A stretch of DNA of 64,000 nt from assembly GCA_036346355.1 (NCBI GenBank), contig CM070583.1, forward strand, positions 6,696,001-6,760,000. The letters are read 5' to 3'. The stretch is from Rhipidocladum racemiflorum. Lineage: Eukaryota > Streptophyta > Magnoliopsida > Poales > Poaceae. The translations under genes and the position numbers were made by a program. Positions 11,668-22,660 of the stretch are shown piece by piece. The notes below the pieces were generated by a model that made no database searches, had not been told where the DNA came from, and saw nothing but the letters and a program-made list of their open reading frames with translations. Position 1 is the stretch's first letter; each line of letters starts with the position of its first letter.

Positions 11668-11990
11668 GAAATTTTTTTTAAATAATACTTTTTTTAAACT
11701 GAATTGCGTTTTTAATATACGGAATAAAAAATTTGCAAAAATAATATATCGTCGCCAAACGGTACGGCGAATACCCTATTTTCGCCGAACCGTGCGGCGA
11801 ACACCCTATTTTCGCCACACCGTTCGGCGAAAATAGGTTAATTGCGCTATTAAACTGCCGCACGGGAATCAAGGGTATTTTAAGCCACGGTGTGGCGAAC
11901 ACCCAGTTTTCGCCAAACGGTGTGGCGAACACCCAGTTTTCGCCAAACCGTACGGCGAAAATAGGTTGTCGCCGCACGGTGTGGTGAAAA
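11668..11990. repeat. Left MULE terminal repeat with 30-bp-phased palindromes
   Basis: After an AT-rich outer part (11668-11750) comes a series of 21-bp near-palindromes of the form TTCGCC-n9-GGCGAA. They start at 11751, 11781 and 11811, then at 11879, 11909, 11939 and 11968, almost exactly 30 bp apart within each group. The spacers read 'ataccctatt', 'acaccctatt' or 'acacccagtt'. Such regular inverted sites near an element end are what transposase-binding sites would look like; that role is inference. Confidence 0.85.
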
Positions 11991-12054
11991 TAGCTCGGTA
12001 AAATTGCCCCGCGCCAGATCGATCAAATCGATCGATCTGTTCTTCGGCCGCCGT

Positions 12055-12215
12055 AGCAGAGAAGAAAAAGGGAGGGGAGGGCGAGCCACCGGCCGGAGAG
12101 AGGGAGAGAGAGAGAGAGGGAAGGAGAGAGGGAGAGAGAGAGAGGAAGAGGAGAAGAAGAAGAGGAGGAGGAGAAGAAGAAGAAGAGGAGGAGGAGGAGG
12201 AGAAGAAGGAGGTAA
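12055..12215 (+). repeat. Purine (GA/AAG/GAG) tract in the MULE leader
   Basis: Almost pure A/G on the + strand, built of GAGA and GAAGAG units. Long open frames in several frames here come from composition only. The same feature occurs at the equivalent place in the second MULE fragment (28800-29010). Confidence 0.9.
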
Positions 12216-12254
12216 CATCGCATCGCCATTTCGTTTAATTTCCTGTTTTTTAAT

Positions 12255-12440
12255 TTTGAGTAGCGATATAGAGTAGCGCAATCTAGAGTAGCGATTTAGA
12301 TCAATGCAATCTAGAGTAGCGATTTAGATCAATGCAATCTACAGTAGCGATATAGATCAGTGCAATTTAGAGTAGCGATTCTAGTTCTTTAGTTTAGAGT
12401 AGCAGTTTTAGTTATTTAATTTACAGTGGTGATATTAGTT
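12255..12440 (+). repeat. Tandem repeat of about 28 bp in the MULE leader intron
   Basis: Copies of 'agagtagcgatttagatcaa' plus 'tgcaatct' recur, with decay toward 12440. The tract follows a donor-like 'aaggaggtaacatc' near 12210 and precedes the acceptor-like 'gtcgtcgcag' at 12812, so it probably lies in an intron. A (tgtcta)n microsatellite at 12784-12803 directly precedes the acceptor. Confidence 0.8.
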
Positions 12441-12814
12441 TGCATATTTAAATGTTTTGAAATGTACAGTAATGAAATTTAGTTATTAGCATTGTTGAAG
12501 AAATCATTAATCGGTAGCTAATTGGTCGACCTAGGATTAACTGAACAAATCGGTCAATTATTGAAAAAGTGATTAATCCCGTTTTATCAATCGGTCGGCC
12601 ACGCTCTATCACCGTAAACTTAAAAAATGGAATCTTTAGGTCTTCGATCACTAGCCAATCGGCCAGTTAATCGGGTAACCGGCCGATTTTTTCGAACATT
12701 TAGCAAATAGACATATTAGACATGCGCTATAATATTATAAGAATATAGTATCGATAGCGCGGTAGGGAAGGAAAAATTAATTATGTCTATGTCTATGTCT
12801 ATGTCGTCGCAGTG

Positions 12815-15527
12815 ATGTCGGAACCAGTGAAATTCAGGGTATATTATGGCAATGGTGAAGTAAAAAATGGGCAGAATGGAGTGGATTTAAGTTGTTTTGC
12901 GGTCACCATGGCTGAGCACTTGTCCCCCGATACTGTTAGCATTCGTGATATAAAACTTTGGTTGACCCAATTTTTTTCCCTGGATCCAAGTGTTTATTCT
13001 GTTATCATCCAAATCGTATACACGCGTAGCAAGGGTGACCCGGCTGTGTGGGAGTTGAAGATAGTAGATCGAACACGCTTGTGGCGAGAAATGGTTAAGG
13101 TGGTGCAAGGGATCTAGCCTCGAATGTGTGATCTTTGGTGCAAGCTTGCCCTAGGGAAGAGGTGGGTACTCTTGGTGTGAGCGAGAGCGACACATCGATT
13201 CTGGTGAACAAGTTCAGCCCGGTGTCGGTTGAGGCAGCGCGGGGATGATCACATGGATGCAGCAAGCGCAAAGATCGGGCTGATGAAGGAGGATATCGAT
13301 GAACTTGTGGATCAATTGGATTGGGTGGACCGCATGGCGGCGTAAGAGGAAGCCGAATTGTTGGACTCTGTCGATCCCATCGGCGAAGATGACGAACGGG
13401 AGGAAGATGATGAAATGCATGGTAGTATCGATCAGCGGAGGTACCGTCCCGATGAGTGGAACAGCGAGAACAAAGCTGGTATGGAAGCTTTGTGGGGCCA
13501 TGACTTCGCAATGTGAGTATGGTACAGTGCCATTCGGTTGAATCAAATGTTCGAACAATTACGAATTGAAGTTGGCGGTGAGTTTGTGGGCACTATCGTT
13601 GCAAAGAGAGTTTCGGTTGTCCTGTCTAGCCAGATAAGTACACGGTGAAGTGCGTAATCGATGGTTGTGAATTTAGAGTACATGCATACAAGCCGAAGTG
13701 TGAGACGTATTGATTGCATCAAGAGTGGACGAGCACACATGCAGACTAGAAAATGTTCTTGTCAAACACCGTAACTTGAATGCGATCGTAATAGCTAGCG
13801 TGATGTTTAATGAAATCATTGAGAAGCGGGATATCGAGTGTTCAGATATTCAATAGCAATGTTACGAACATTTAAGTATCAAATAAGCTACTCCATGGCC
13901 TGACGTGCGAAGCAGAAAGCATTAGAGAAGAGGTTTGGCACATACGAGGCTTCGTATTGCAACCTACATCGTGTGCTTGAAGTACTGAAGCAAACCACAC
14001 CTGGCACATACACCGCTTTCAAAGACAAATGGGCGATGCAAATGGGATCTGTACATTTAAATCGTGCTTTCTTTTCATTGGGGCCTTGCATTGCGCTCTT
14101 TCGTATTGTCGTCCATTGCTTTGTGTTGATGGAACATTTTTGACTGGAAAATACAAGGGCGATTCTAACAGCCATTGCAATTGATGCGAACAACCACATA
14201 CTTCCATTAGCCTTTGCTTTTGTTGAGGGTGAGAATCGGGATAGTGGTCGTGGTTTTTCGCACATCCGAAGGTGGGGTAGTTGGTGATCGGCCCAAAGAT
14301 GTGCATCATTCATGATCGTCACAAAGGTATCCTGTCGGCAATTAAGACTCTACAGAGGACCGAGATGAACCATTTCCGTGGCCTGACTGCGAGCAGGTGG
14401 TGCATGAGACATTTGGGTGCCAATTTCTTCGTGCGGTTCAAAAGCAAGAAACCGATGAACCTGTTTAAGAGGTTATGCAAGCAATCGACACGTAAGTTCA
14501 ACGCGCTTATTTGCCGAGTTGGATAAGCACACCAAAGGCGCACATCGAAGAGATGAAGAAGCAACCACCTACGCCGAACGAATGTCCACCCAAAAGGCTA
14601 ACACCCTTTGGGGAGCTCGATCCTCCTAATATAAGGAGACGAACGTCGAGGAACATTAAGTGTTTCTCGCCTTTGGATAGAGTGAGCCTCTAGAGAAGTG
14701 GACATTGCTCCATGACACCGGAGGCGCCAGGTTAGTATGGTACGTTAAAATATCAAAACACCGCTAAACAATTTGGGTCGTTGTTCTAAATCGCTTTTGC
14801 GTTGAACAGGTTTGGCGTGATGACAACGAACATAGCTGAGGTTTACAATTGGGTCATCCGAGGCCTCCGTCCGCTACCGCTTGTGGCCATCCTTGAAGGC
14901 ATGTTGCACGGCATCGTTAGCTACTACCAAAAAAGGCATGCGGAAGCGGTACTTCATGCCTCGACATTGCAAACGCCGTATTGTTCGCGGATGATGACTT
15001 ACATGGAGGAACGAACCATGAAAGCTCAGCAGCATATGGTGCGTAGCTACGGGGTCACTGAATACCGCTTCGAGGTGACTCTTCGGTGCAAAAGGGAATT
15101 GGGAACGGACACAGCGGTTATTACGCATGAGGTTAATCTAGGCCAAGGGGCATCTGGATGGTGTGAATGCAGCTGCAATAAGCCAAGACTTCTCCATATT
15201 CCTTGCTCACACGTGATGGCTGCTTGTGGGCAAATTGGGATGAACACGTCGCAATACATGTCCCCTTTCTACTTGAAGGATCATGTTGTCCATATCTGGT
15301 CGGGTGAGTTTCGTGGTTTTCGTGCACACGGTGATTTCACTGCGATTAACAGAGATGAGCGCATCTGTTTGCCGGATCCAACCTTGCGGAGGTGTGCGGA
15401 AGGGCGGTCTGGTCGTCCACAGACTAGGCGTATTCGCAATGACATGGATGAGTCTGAAGTGGGTGGCCCTCTTAGGAGGTGTTCTGAGTGCGGCGAGTAT
15501 GGCCACAAGGCAAACCATTGCACGTAG
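12815..15527 (+). pseudogene. mudrA-type MULE transposase, broken
   Basis: The mudrA protein would bind the terminal repeats and catalyse transposition. The N-terminus (12815-13117) begins MSEPVKFRVYYGNGEV and carries the LWLTQFFSLD-type MuDR N-terminal domain. The catalytic region survives in pieces: RAKQKALEKRFGTYEASY near 13905, VDGTFLTGKYKG with the first catalytic Asp at 14128, DANNHILPLAFAFVEGEN near 14180, and IIHDRHKGILSAIK with the second Asp near 14310. These pieces lie in different frames; a 2-base loss follows KYKG. The C-terminus (about 14802-15527) is open. It has a SWIM zinc finger (CSCNKPRLLHIPCSH) and a CCHC knuckle (CSECGEYGHKANHC). Multiple stops between 13117 and 14800 make it a pseudogene. 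Confidence 0.9.
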
Positions 15528-15912
15528 GGTGTTGGTTCTGAACGTGGTGGTGGCTATGTATCGAAATATGTAATTATATGCACGTTGGATGTCTTTTATT
15601 GTAATATTGACGCGATTGGGTCTTTTATTCATATACGTTGTGTCTTCACATGTTGTGTACTTTTATTTATGTTCACCCCTTTTGTCTTTTATACATATAT
15701 GTACTGTAATATTGATGCGATTGGATATCCTTTATTCATATATATGGTGTCTTTTATTCAATTATGTTGTGTTGCTCACATGTTGTGTACTTTTATTTAT
15801 GTTCAACCCTTATGTCTTTTATTCATATACGTTTTGTACTTTTATTCATATATGTCTTGTTTGCCGTACGTTCTGTAGTATGATTTATGTTGAAACATTT
15901 CTATGTGCAGGG
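15528..15912 (+). other. T-rich spacer between mudrA and PMD genes
   Basis: T-rich DNA with imperfect direct repeats ('ttatttatgttca.ccctt', 'cacatgttgtgtacttttat'). The open frames encode only Phe/Tyr/Cys-rich strings and are not genes. It probably holds the 3' end of mudrA and the leader of the next gene. Confidence 0.6.
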
Positions 15913-18587
15913 ATGGAGCAGGTCGAGTCACTTCTGGACCCTGTGTTGGATGCGCAGCACCGTGCGCACGTCCACACGACATAGGGGAATGACAGGTTGG
16001 CCTTACTGCGGATTCGTGTGCCTAATAAGGCATGGTGCGTTGACGCTCGCTTCCACACCAGGTTAGTTGCAGTACTTGTACATGTTCCATTGTTCGTACA
16101 ATTAGTGTTCATTACATTCAATTGATTCAACTCTGTTGTTCCTCGTTAGGCTGGCACGTGCCGGGCTGCTTCCGCTAGTCTGCATGGTGGAGGGTTCAGC
16201 TGCCGACCCCGCTGAGCACGACCCCCAGGCCCAGGGTGACGACCCGCAGCGGTCACGGCGTTTTCCGTTCGACCACTCGCTGTTATCGTGTTTGGTCAAC
16301 CGCTGGAGGCCGGAGACACACACTTTTCACCTGCCTTTCGGGGGAGATGACGGTGACGCTGCAGGACGTCGCCATGCTCACTGGATTGCCGATCGTCGGG
16401 GCAGCGATCGGCCCCTCGGTGACTCCTGCTGGGTGGGACGCGGACTTACAGGTGCGCTTCGCCGGGGTCGCGAAGGTCGACCCACAGATACCAGTAGGCG
16501 AGAAGCACGGGCCTTCGAGGAGGTGGTTGGCACAGTTCGAGGTTAGTGATTCTACATATTACTATGTTACTCCAGCTTTGCATAGCGTTAACGTGATATC
16601 ACACTCTTTCAATTGTCGCAGGTGCAGCGGATGGCGGCCGAGCCCACCGACTACCAGGTTGCTAGGCACCTTGAGGCCTATCTGCTTTGGTTGTTCGGCT
16701 GGGTGATGTTCACGTCGAGTCACGGCGACACCGTGGACGCGCGTTGGATAGCCTACGCACGGGCTATTGCGGACTCGGAGCCTGACGACGTACCGGAGGT
16801 ATCCTGGGGTTTGGCGGTTCTTGCTTTCACGTACCGTGCCCTTTGCGATGCGTGCATGAAGAAAGGCAGGAACCCCAATCTTACCGGGATGCCGCTCCTT
16901 CTTCAGCTTTGGTCATTCGAGCGCTTCTCCGTGGGTCGACCCCATGTCGACCCTCAGCACTACACCCCCGACATGTACGGCGGTGATGCGCTGGACCGAC
17001 CGACGATGGGCTCGCTCTGGACCAGGCGACGGGTACATGTTCTTACTCATTATTGGAATTGTAATTTCAATGCCATGTGCTTACAGTTATTTCTACTCTA
17101 TTGCAGCCACAGTGGCGGTCTGCAGTGCGTCTGGCGTACCTATCCTTCACGGAGGCCTTCGACCACCTGAGGGAGGGGCATGTCGTCTGGGACCCCTACA
17201 GCGACGAGCGTGTAGGAGAGAGAGCTGCTGCGGGGGGGGCTGTCGCTGCTGTGCCACAGGCACCAGGCCTACTGGTTGACGAGGAGGAAGCTCGTCTTCG
17301 ACGTCTTCGTAGAGGACTACGCGCCGCACCGAGTCCTCAGGCAATTCGGACTACGCCAGGTGGTCCCTGTTCCTTTGGGGGAACGCGTGCCAGCGAAAGT
17401 GCACTCGTGAGTTACTCGCCACTACATGTATGCTAAGTGCTTACGACATATTTGTAGTAATGAGGTATTTTATGCAGGTACTCCACCCAGGGACCTAAGA
17501 AGGCCATGGTGACCTTAATACAGAGGATGGGGCCGTGGCTTGCGCTGTGGGAGGGGCGCTGGAGGACGTTGTCGATGAGGTCGCGCCCTACGACTCCTCC
17601 TACCAGGAGTACTTGTCCTGGTACGTGCCCCGGACCCGTACTCGTCTCCTACGCGACGAGCAGCCGGCCCAGGTGTTTGCTCCTAGCGTCGCAGACTTGT
17701 ACTCCAGCCACGTAGGAGTGGCACTGCACCAGATGGTAAGTCTCGTTGTGTGTTTACTCATTAATGCAATTGTAATTTCAATGCTATGTCGTTATGTTTA
17801 TCGTTTGTTTGTACGTGATAGGTGGACGAGGCGAGGGACTTGCACCAGCATGCCACTGACTTTCTATCTAGGCTGCGGCAGGGGACCACTTTCACACCGG
17901 ACCAGCTCTCAGAGGCCATGGGGCGTGTGGAGCTGCAGTCCCGACGGATCGTGGAGATTGGTGCTGCTTGGTAGGCCTCAACCCCAAATGTTTCGGCTGG
18001 CACCTCGTCCAGGCCGCCACCAGGGCTCAGCTCCTCGACACCACCTTCTCGGCCACCACTACAGCCAGGGTCTAGCTTCCACACCCAGGTGCCTCCAGCT
18101 CCAGGCACGGCTGGAGGATCCAGTTGGCAGGCGCCAGCACGCGGGCCTACCATGGTCCCCACACCCGGTAAGCCGATAAAAATCCAGTTGATATCGTTTC
18201 GAATCTAATCTTCTCACTATAATTAAATGTTAATGTCTGTACTGTAGGCCTCTTAGGACATGCCTCTACTGACACCCGGTCGAGCACGGCGTCACGACTC
18301 ATCGACCGATCGATTCTTCGCGAGGCTCGATTCACGCAAAGCATCCTCCAGCCACGCAGTACACGCCGCCTCCTCCAGCCACGCAGATCACGCAGCCTCC
18401 TCCAGACACGTTGCCTCCTCGCCAGCGTCGCCCGCAGGTTCGGTACAGCCCTTCGGACTACGCCCAGGCGGGACCGTCGCGGGTGCTTCGCCCACGACCT
18501 CTCGACGATGCACCCCCTTCGGCGCGTCCGCGAAGGAGAGCTAGGGGTCAGGGTCAGGATCCACCACCGGGGGGTGATCAGGATTAG
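15913..18587 (+). pseudogene. Plant mobile domain (PMD) protein carried by the MULE, broken
   Basis: PMD proteins (family of Arabidopsis MAIN/MAIL1) occur as host nuclear proteins and in plant transposons; the role in transposons is unknown. The start at 15913 gives MEQVESLLDPVLDAQH, then an in-frame stop. Later exons show RWRPETHTFHLPFG, MTVTLQDVAMLTGLPIVG (near 16346), LEAYLLWLFGWVMFTSSHG (near 16670), LLLQLWSFERF, PTMGSLWTRRR, LVFDVFVEDYAPHRVLRQF (near 17297) and PYDSSYQEYLSWYVPRTRT (near 17588). A Pro/Arg-rich tail ends at 18587. Introns are inferred at about 16542-16620, 17034-17106, 17407-17478 and 17734-17820. At least two single-base shifts occur in G runs (16340-16346 and 17229-17237), with a third probable near 17560. 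It is a pseudogene unless the runs are sequencing errors. Confidence 0.85.
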
Positions 18588-19022
18588 GATGTGCGTGCGT
18601 TGTTTTTGGGTACTTTGTCCTATTATGTTTTACCATATATTTTTTGTACTTTCTCATATACGTGGTCTATTATATATTTCTGTCATCTTTAGTCATATCA
18701 ACCGCGTGTCATTATTGCTTTTTCAGCTTTGGTCATAGCAACTTTTCCAGCCTTTGTCATTTCAGCTGCATAATGCTGCCAAAAGCCGGCTATGGCAGAG
18801 ATTCCCTGTCTAAAGCTGTGGGCATAGCCAGGCTCATGTCATCAGAAGCTGCAGAAGCATCCGATGCTTGCGGATTTGAACTACTCTGAAGTCCGCGAGA
18901 CGCTCCTTTGGTTGCCCCTTCGCTAGCTCTTTATAAACCCACCGAGGGAGGGATATGTGCATCACACTGCCAGAACTTCGATAAACTTTAGTCTGTTTTC
19001 CCCCCACACATAGTAGGCCACG
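18588..19022 (+). other. Spacer between PMD and GRF genes
   Basis: T-rich DNA followed by a mixed-composition leader. No recognisable gene. The sequence before 19023 ('ctctttataaaccc' near 18928, about 95 bp upstream of the ATG) resembles a TATA box for the third MULE gene. Confidence 0.45.
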
Positions 19023-20264
19023 ATGTCGTTCTACCGTCGCCTCTTCAGCAAGCGAAGGCTAACCCCCCCAATATCCGGATGAGAGTAGCGTTGACGCCCC
19101 AGTTCTGCCGGAGCTGCCACGCCCGAAATGTGACTGCAACCTGGTAGCGAAGGTTACGCAGTCTACGCACGGAGATACGGCCGCCCGCGCTCACTATCAT
19201 TGTGCTGGCTTCGGGTAAACCAAATGATGTCCATACAAATTAGGGTAACACTACCATTTCATGCATCGTTATTTGTTTTTTTAGGACGAGGACCATTGTT
19301 GCTTTTTCCAATGGATCGACGGGCCGGAACGACGTGACTACGAATTTCTCTACAACTGCCACGACGCCTACCACACTTCGCCTGAGAACTTCACACGGTG
19401 GGAGAGGCTGCCGGGATATGTCTCCTACCTAGATCGACCGGAGTTAAGGGCCGGTGGGCAAGGGACCAACCAATCGGTGAGTTTCATGTGCCTCATGTTT
19501 CAGCTATAAAGTACCCATTCTAAACCAGTTCATCGCATACAGGACTTCAAAAAGAAGTTTTCAAAATGGCTCAAGTCAAGGCAACAAAATCCTCCTCAGG
19601 GGCCACCGCAAAGCCCCGAACTGTGCGACCACGGCCTCCAGGCAGTGGTTGATACCGGCGACGAGGATCTAGCGGACAGAAGATTCTACCGGTGCCCGTT
19701 GTCCGAGGATGTATGGTGTCGGGTACTTCAACCTGGTGGACCCGAGACGTACCACCCACATCTCAAACTTCCGTATTTGATAAATGGGGAGAGCAACCTC
19801 GCCGTGGTGCTACTACCTCCCGTAAAAGCCGGACCCGAGTACACATACGGTATTCTTCAACCACCACACGGCATACTGCATTGATCGCAGCCACGTTTCG
19901 GTTGTACAACAAGAAGCCCAACACACACCTCCTGGACCATATAGTGGAGTGCGAGCCAAACAGAGGAGGCGTCTCGGCAAGTCTCCTAAGGGCAAGAGGG
20001 TTCATCCTCTCGAAAGGTACGGGATAAGGGGAAGCCGGCCGAGGTCCGCAAAGACGCAACAAATCCTTGACGCATTACAAAGGCCATCCGGAACCCGGTG
20101 GTATTAACATAGGGGCGCTGAATCGGGAAGGCATGCCCATATGGGAGGGCATGACTCCACAGAATGCACACAAACAAGTTACTTCTTACACCCCAGAGAC
20201 GTATGGCATAGGCTACCCATTTGGCGGACGGGAGCATCAAGACGGCCATGGAACTCTTTCATAA
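19023..20264 (+). pseudogene. GRF-type zinc-finger protein carried by the MULE, broken
   Basis: GRF zinc fingers bind single-stranded nucleic acid in some eukaryotic proteins, and a GRF protein is a recurrent extra gene of rice MULEs. The start reads MSFYRRLFSKRR. A one-base shift at 19075-19079 then interrupts the frame, which resumes as DESSVDAPVLPELP. The zinc finger follows: KCDCNLVAKVTQ, YHCAGFG, an intron (about 19217-19284), then DEDHCCFFQWIDGPERRD. A later exon (from about 19544) has a partial second finger-like segment (LCDHGLQAVVDTG, RRFYRCPLSED) before another frame change. The tail to 20264 is open but unrecognised, so the end is a guess. Confidence 0.72.
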
Positions 20265-20557
20265 GAGAGATTGAGCGGTGTCCAAGAACAAATCGCACAA
20301 GATTGACAGGTGATGTAATATGTAGAAAATGTATGGCATCATTCCCACTCTACTTAACATAGGCGGAACGATCACTTGTTCCACCATTACAATCAGTGTT
20401 ATTGGCACTTCTCCTAGCAATGTCGTCACTATTGTAATATCCGTTGTATCTGCCGTACTAAGGTTGAGTTTGCGTACTAAGTTTGCTGGCTGCATCTACA
20501 TGCTTTTGTTATTGTCCTTTCTCATATTATGTTCGACCATTTATTTCTATCAGCGGA
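20265..20557 (+). other. Non-coding interior of the MULE
   Basis: No gene or clear repeat is visible. It runs into the 180-bp tandem array. Confidence 0.4.
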
Positions 20558-21170
20558 AACATAGGCGTAGATGAAATATTTTTCCATAATATGGTACTAC
20601 ATATATCAAAGAGCAAATCTGCGTCATTCGTGGTAGAAAATACATTCGAACGTGACATTTTACAGGCTGCCGAAAAGGCTTAAAAGTTATCGTTGACAAT
20701 AGTACTTAGGGTTATTGTGGCGGTATATTTTTGTACTGAACAAAGGCGTAGGTGAAATATTTTTCCATAATATGGTACTACATATATCAAAGAGCAAATC
20801 TGCGGTATTCGTCTTAAAAATACATTCGAACGTGACATTTTACAAGTCGAAAAGTCTTAAAAGTTATCGTTGACAATAGTACTTAGGGTTATTGTGGCGG
20901 TATATTTTTGTACTGAACAAAGGTGTAGATGAAATATTTTTCCATAATATGGTACTACATATATCAAAGAGCAAATCTGCAGTATTCGTGCCGAAAAATA
21001 CATTCGAACGTGACATTTTACAGGCTGCCGAAAAGTCTTAAAAGTTATCGTTGACAATAGTATTTAGGGTTATTGTGGCGGTATATTTTTGTAGGAAACA
21101 TAGGCGTAGATGAAATATTTTTCCATAATATGGTACTCAATGTATCAAAGAGCGAAAATAGGGTGTTCGC
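20558..21170 (+). repeat. Tandem repeat, unit about 180 bp, 3.4 copies
   Basis: Units start near 20558, 20739, 20916 and 21097, each beginning 'aacataggcgtagatg' or a close variant and continuing 'gaaatatttttccataatat'. The fourth copy is cut after about 60 bp, where the right terminal repeat begins. Unit differences are small. Confidence 0.92.
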
Positions 21171-21298
21171 CGCATGGTTCGGCGAAAATAGGGTATTCGT
21201 CATACCGTTCGGCGACGGCATATTATTTTTGCAAATTTTTTATTCCGTATATTAAAAACGCAATTCAGTTTAAAAAAGTATTATTTAAAAAAAAATTC
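21154..21298. repeat. Right MULE terminal repeat
   Basis: This is the inverted counterpart of 11668-11815. It has two of the 21-bp near-palindromes, at about 21166 and 21196, again 30 bp apart, then the AT-rich outer part ending near 'aaaaattcc'. Confidence 0.85.
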
Positions 21299-22660
21299 CT
21301 TTTTGGACCATCCATATTCCCTCGATCCATCCATGTAAAAGCAACTTGAGAATTAATATCCAGACCACACTATATATCGCATCATACATGCTATGTTGAC
21401 GAGTAACTAACGAGCTACAGTTCTTGGCCTATAAATATAGCGCATTTGAAAAACAACCGAAACGGCAGAGCAAATAGAACTAAACATACATGAGAGGTGC
21501 TTCTGTACTCTTCTTTTTTGAAGTTACACAAATATTAAAGCATTAATATTGGGTAGATGAAAATTATTTACCCCTTCGTTTGCTTCAAGATTTGTATAAC
21601 ACAAGAAAAAGCATAGAAGCATTGCTCAACATATATTCTGAAACTGTAAAGCACCATGCCTTGCTGCCATTATTACCAAAGAGATCACGCACCTCCACCA
21701 GCTTTCCTCCGGATAAGCTGAGCCAACGCAAGCCGCCAATTCCACTGTCAAAGCTACACCCCTGCGCTGTTTTGTCTCTGGTTGAACCACGCTGCCTCCC
21801 TCTGCTCTCTTTTCTTTACCACGACAAAAGTTCGTCAACCGAAAACTTGCCACGACGCCAAGCCAGACCGGAAGCCAGCCTTGACTGCCGGATACATCCG
21901 AAGCCTCACCATGCCCTGCATTAGCCCTGACCACGTCGCTCCCAGGTACGGGAAAAAATTATATGCAACTGTGCTACATATGCGGATTAGTATCACGTGT
22001 CCCACTATGTCAATTTCATGGAAGAAACAATTAAGTGATAAGGATTAAAATGCACTTTATAGATAACGAGATGCGTGACGCTAATTCGCACGGTACTGCA
22101 CAGACCGCGGTATACAACACGGTTGCATAGAATTTATTCCCGATTACTGCCGCGAAGACGAAGGCTCAAGGATTTGCTGCCACAGCCGCCTTGCTCCCAC
22201 CGCCTCATGCCACCTTTCAAGAGCCGGCCTAGCTCTCCATTAGTTTCCACAACTGAAGCATGCGCCACCTCCTTGCTCGGCTACGGCCAAATTCCCCAAT
22301 TCCGGCTACAAGTTTTGTCGCCAGCCAACTCCCTATTCAAACCACCATTTTCAAATTCCCTGCATCCAGAGCATCATCATCATCCACCAAGCGAGACCCC
22401 CAACTCAATTTGGAGATTCTCTCACCTGTGCGTCGCCGCCATGGAGTCCTGCTACTGCCGTCGCTCGCTGCTGTGGAGTCACCGCCTCTCTGCCGTCGAA
22501 GCCCGGGCGAGCGCTCCTTCGGGTTCATCTCGGCCTCCCTCCGCCTCGCCGGACCACCGACTGGCCAGCCGGCCTTGGTGCCCTCTCGCTCCGGCCAGGC
22601 GCACCAGAGCTGCTGCCGAAAGCCCCTGCTCTGTTTCTTCTCTCCAGCATAGATGAATAC
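21299..22660 (+). other. GC-rich LTR-leader-like sequence, no supported gene
   Basis: Two GC-rich patches (21650-21950 and 22140-22650) are separated by AT-rich DNA. Frames are open on both strands but show no protein family. The order (GC-rich patch, long AT-rich part, then the 24480-26010 segment) mirrors the inverted repeat at 636-4798. I infer the promoter/leader part of a degenerate LTR. Confidence 0.4.

Larger units (their letters stand above)
11668..21298 (+). mobile_element. Mutator-like element (MULE), about 9.6 kb, with mudrA, PMD and GRF genes
   Basis: The ends are long inverted repeats: 11668-11815 matches the complement of 21154-21298 (shared 'actgaattgcgtttttaata' and 'aaatttgcaaaaataatat'). 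Between them lie a purine-rich leader, a repeat-filled leader intron, a broken mudrA transposase, a broken PMD gene and a broken GRF zinc-finger gene, all on +. I could not define a clean 8-11-bp target duplication; the flanks 'taggatttt' and 'ctttttgga' do not match well, so the exact ends are uncertain by a few bases. Every gene has stops or frameshifts, so the element is not autonomous. Confidence 0.88.

Noticed and set aside
11751..11988. 30-bp palindrome array considered as CRISPR-like
   Set aside because: Spacers are only about 9 bp and nearly identical, and the array lies inside a MULE terminal repeat.
12004..12281. Long open frames rich in Arg/Glu/Gly or Ser/Leu
   Set aside because: They come from a purine tract; all frames are open by composition, with no domain.
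15585..15984. Two overlapping Phe/Tyr/Cys-rich frames that look membrane-like
   Set aside because: T-rich repetitive spacer; no start context or family. Only the end of the second frame (from 15913) belongs to a real gene, the PMD gene.
11659..21307. 9-bp target duplication of the MULE
   Set aside because: Candidate flanks (taggatttt and ctttttgga) do not match well enough to claim.
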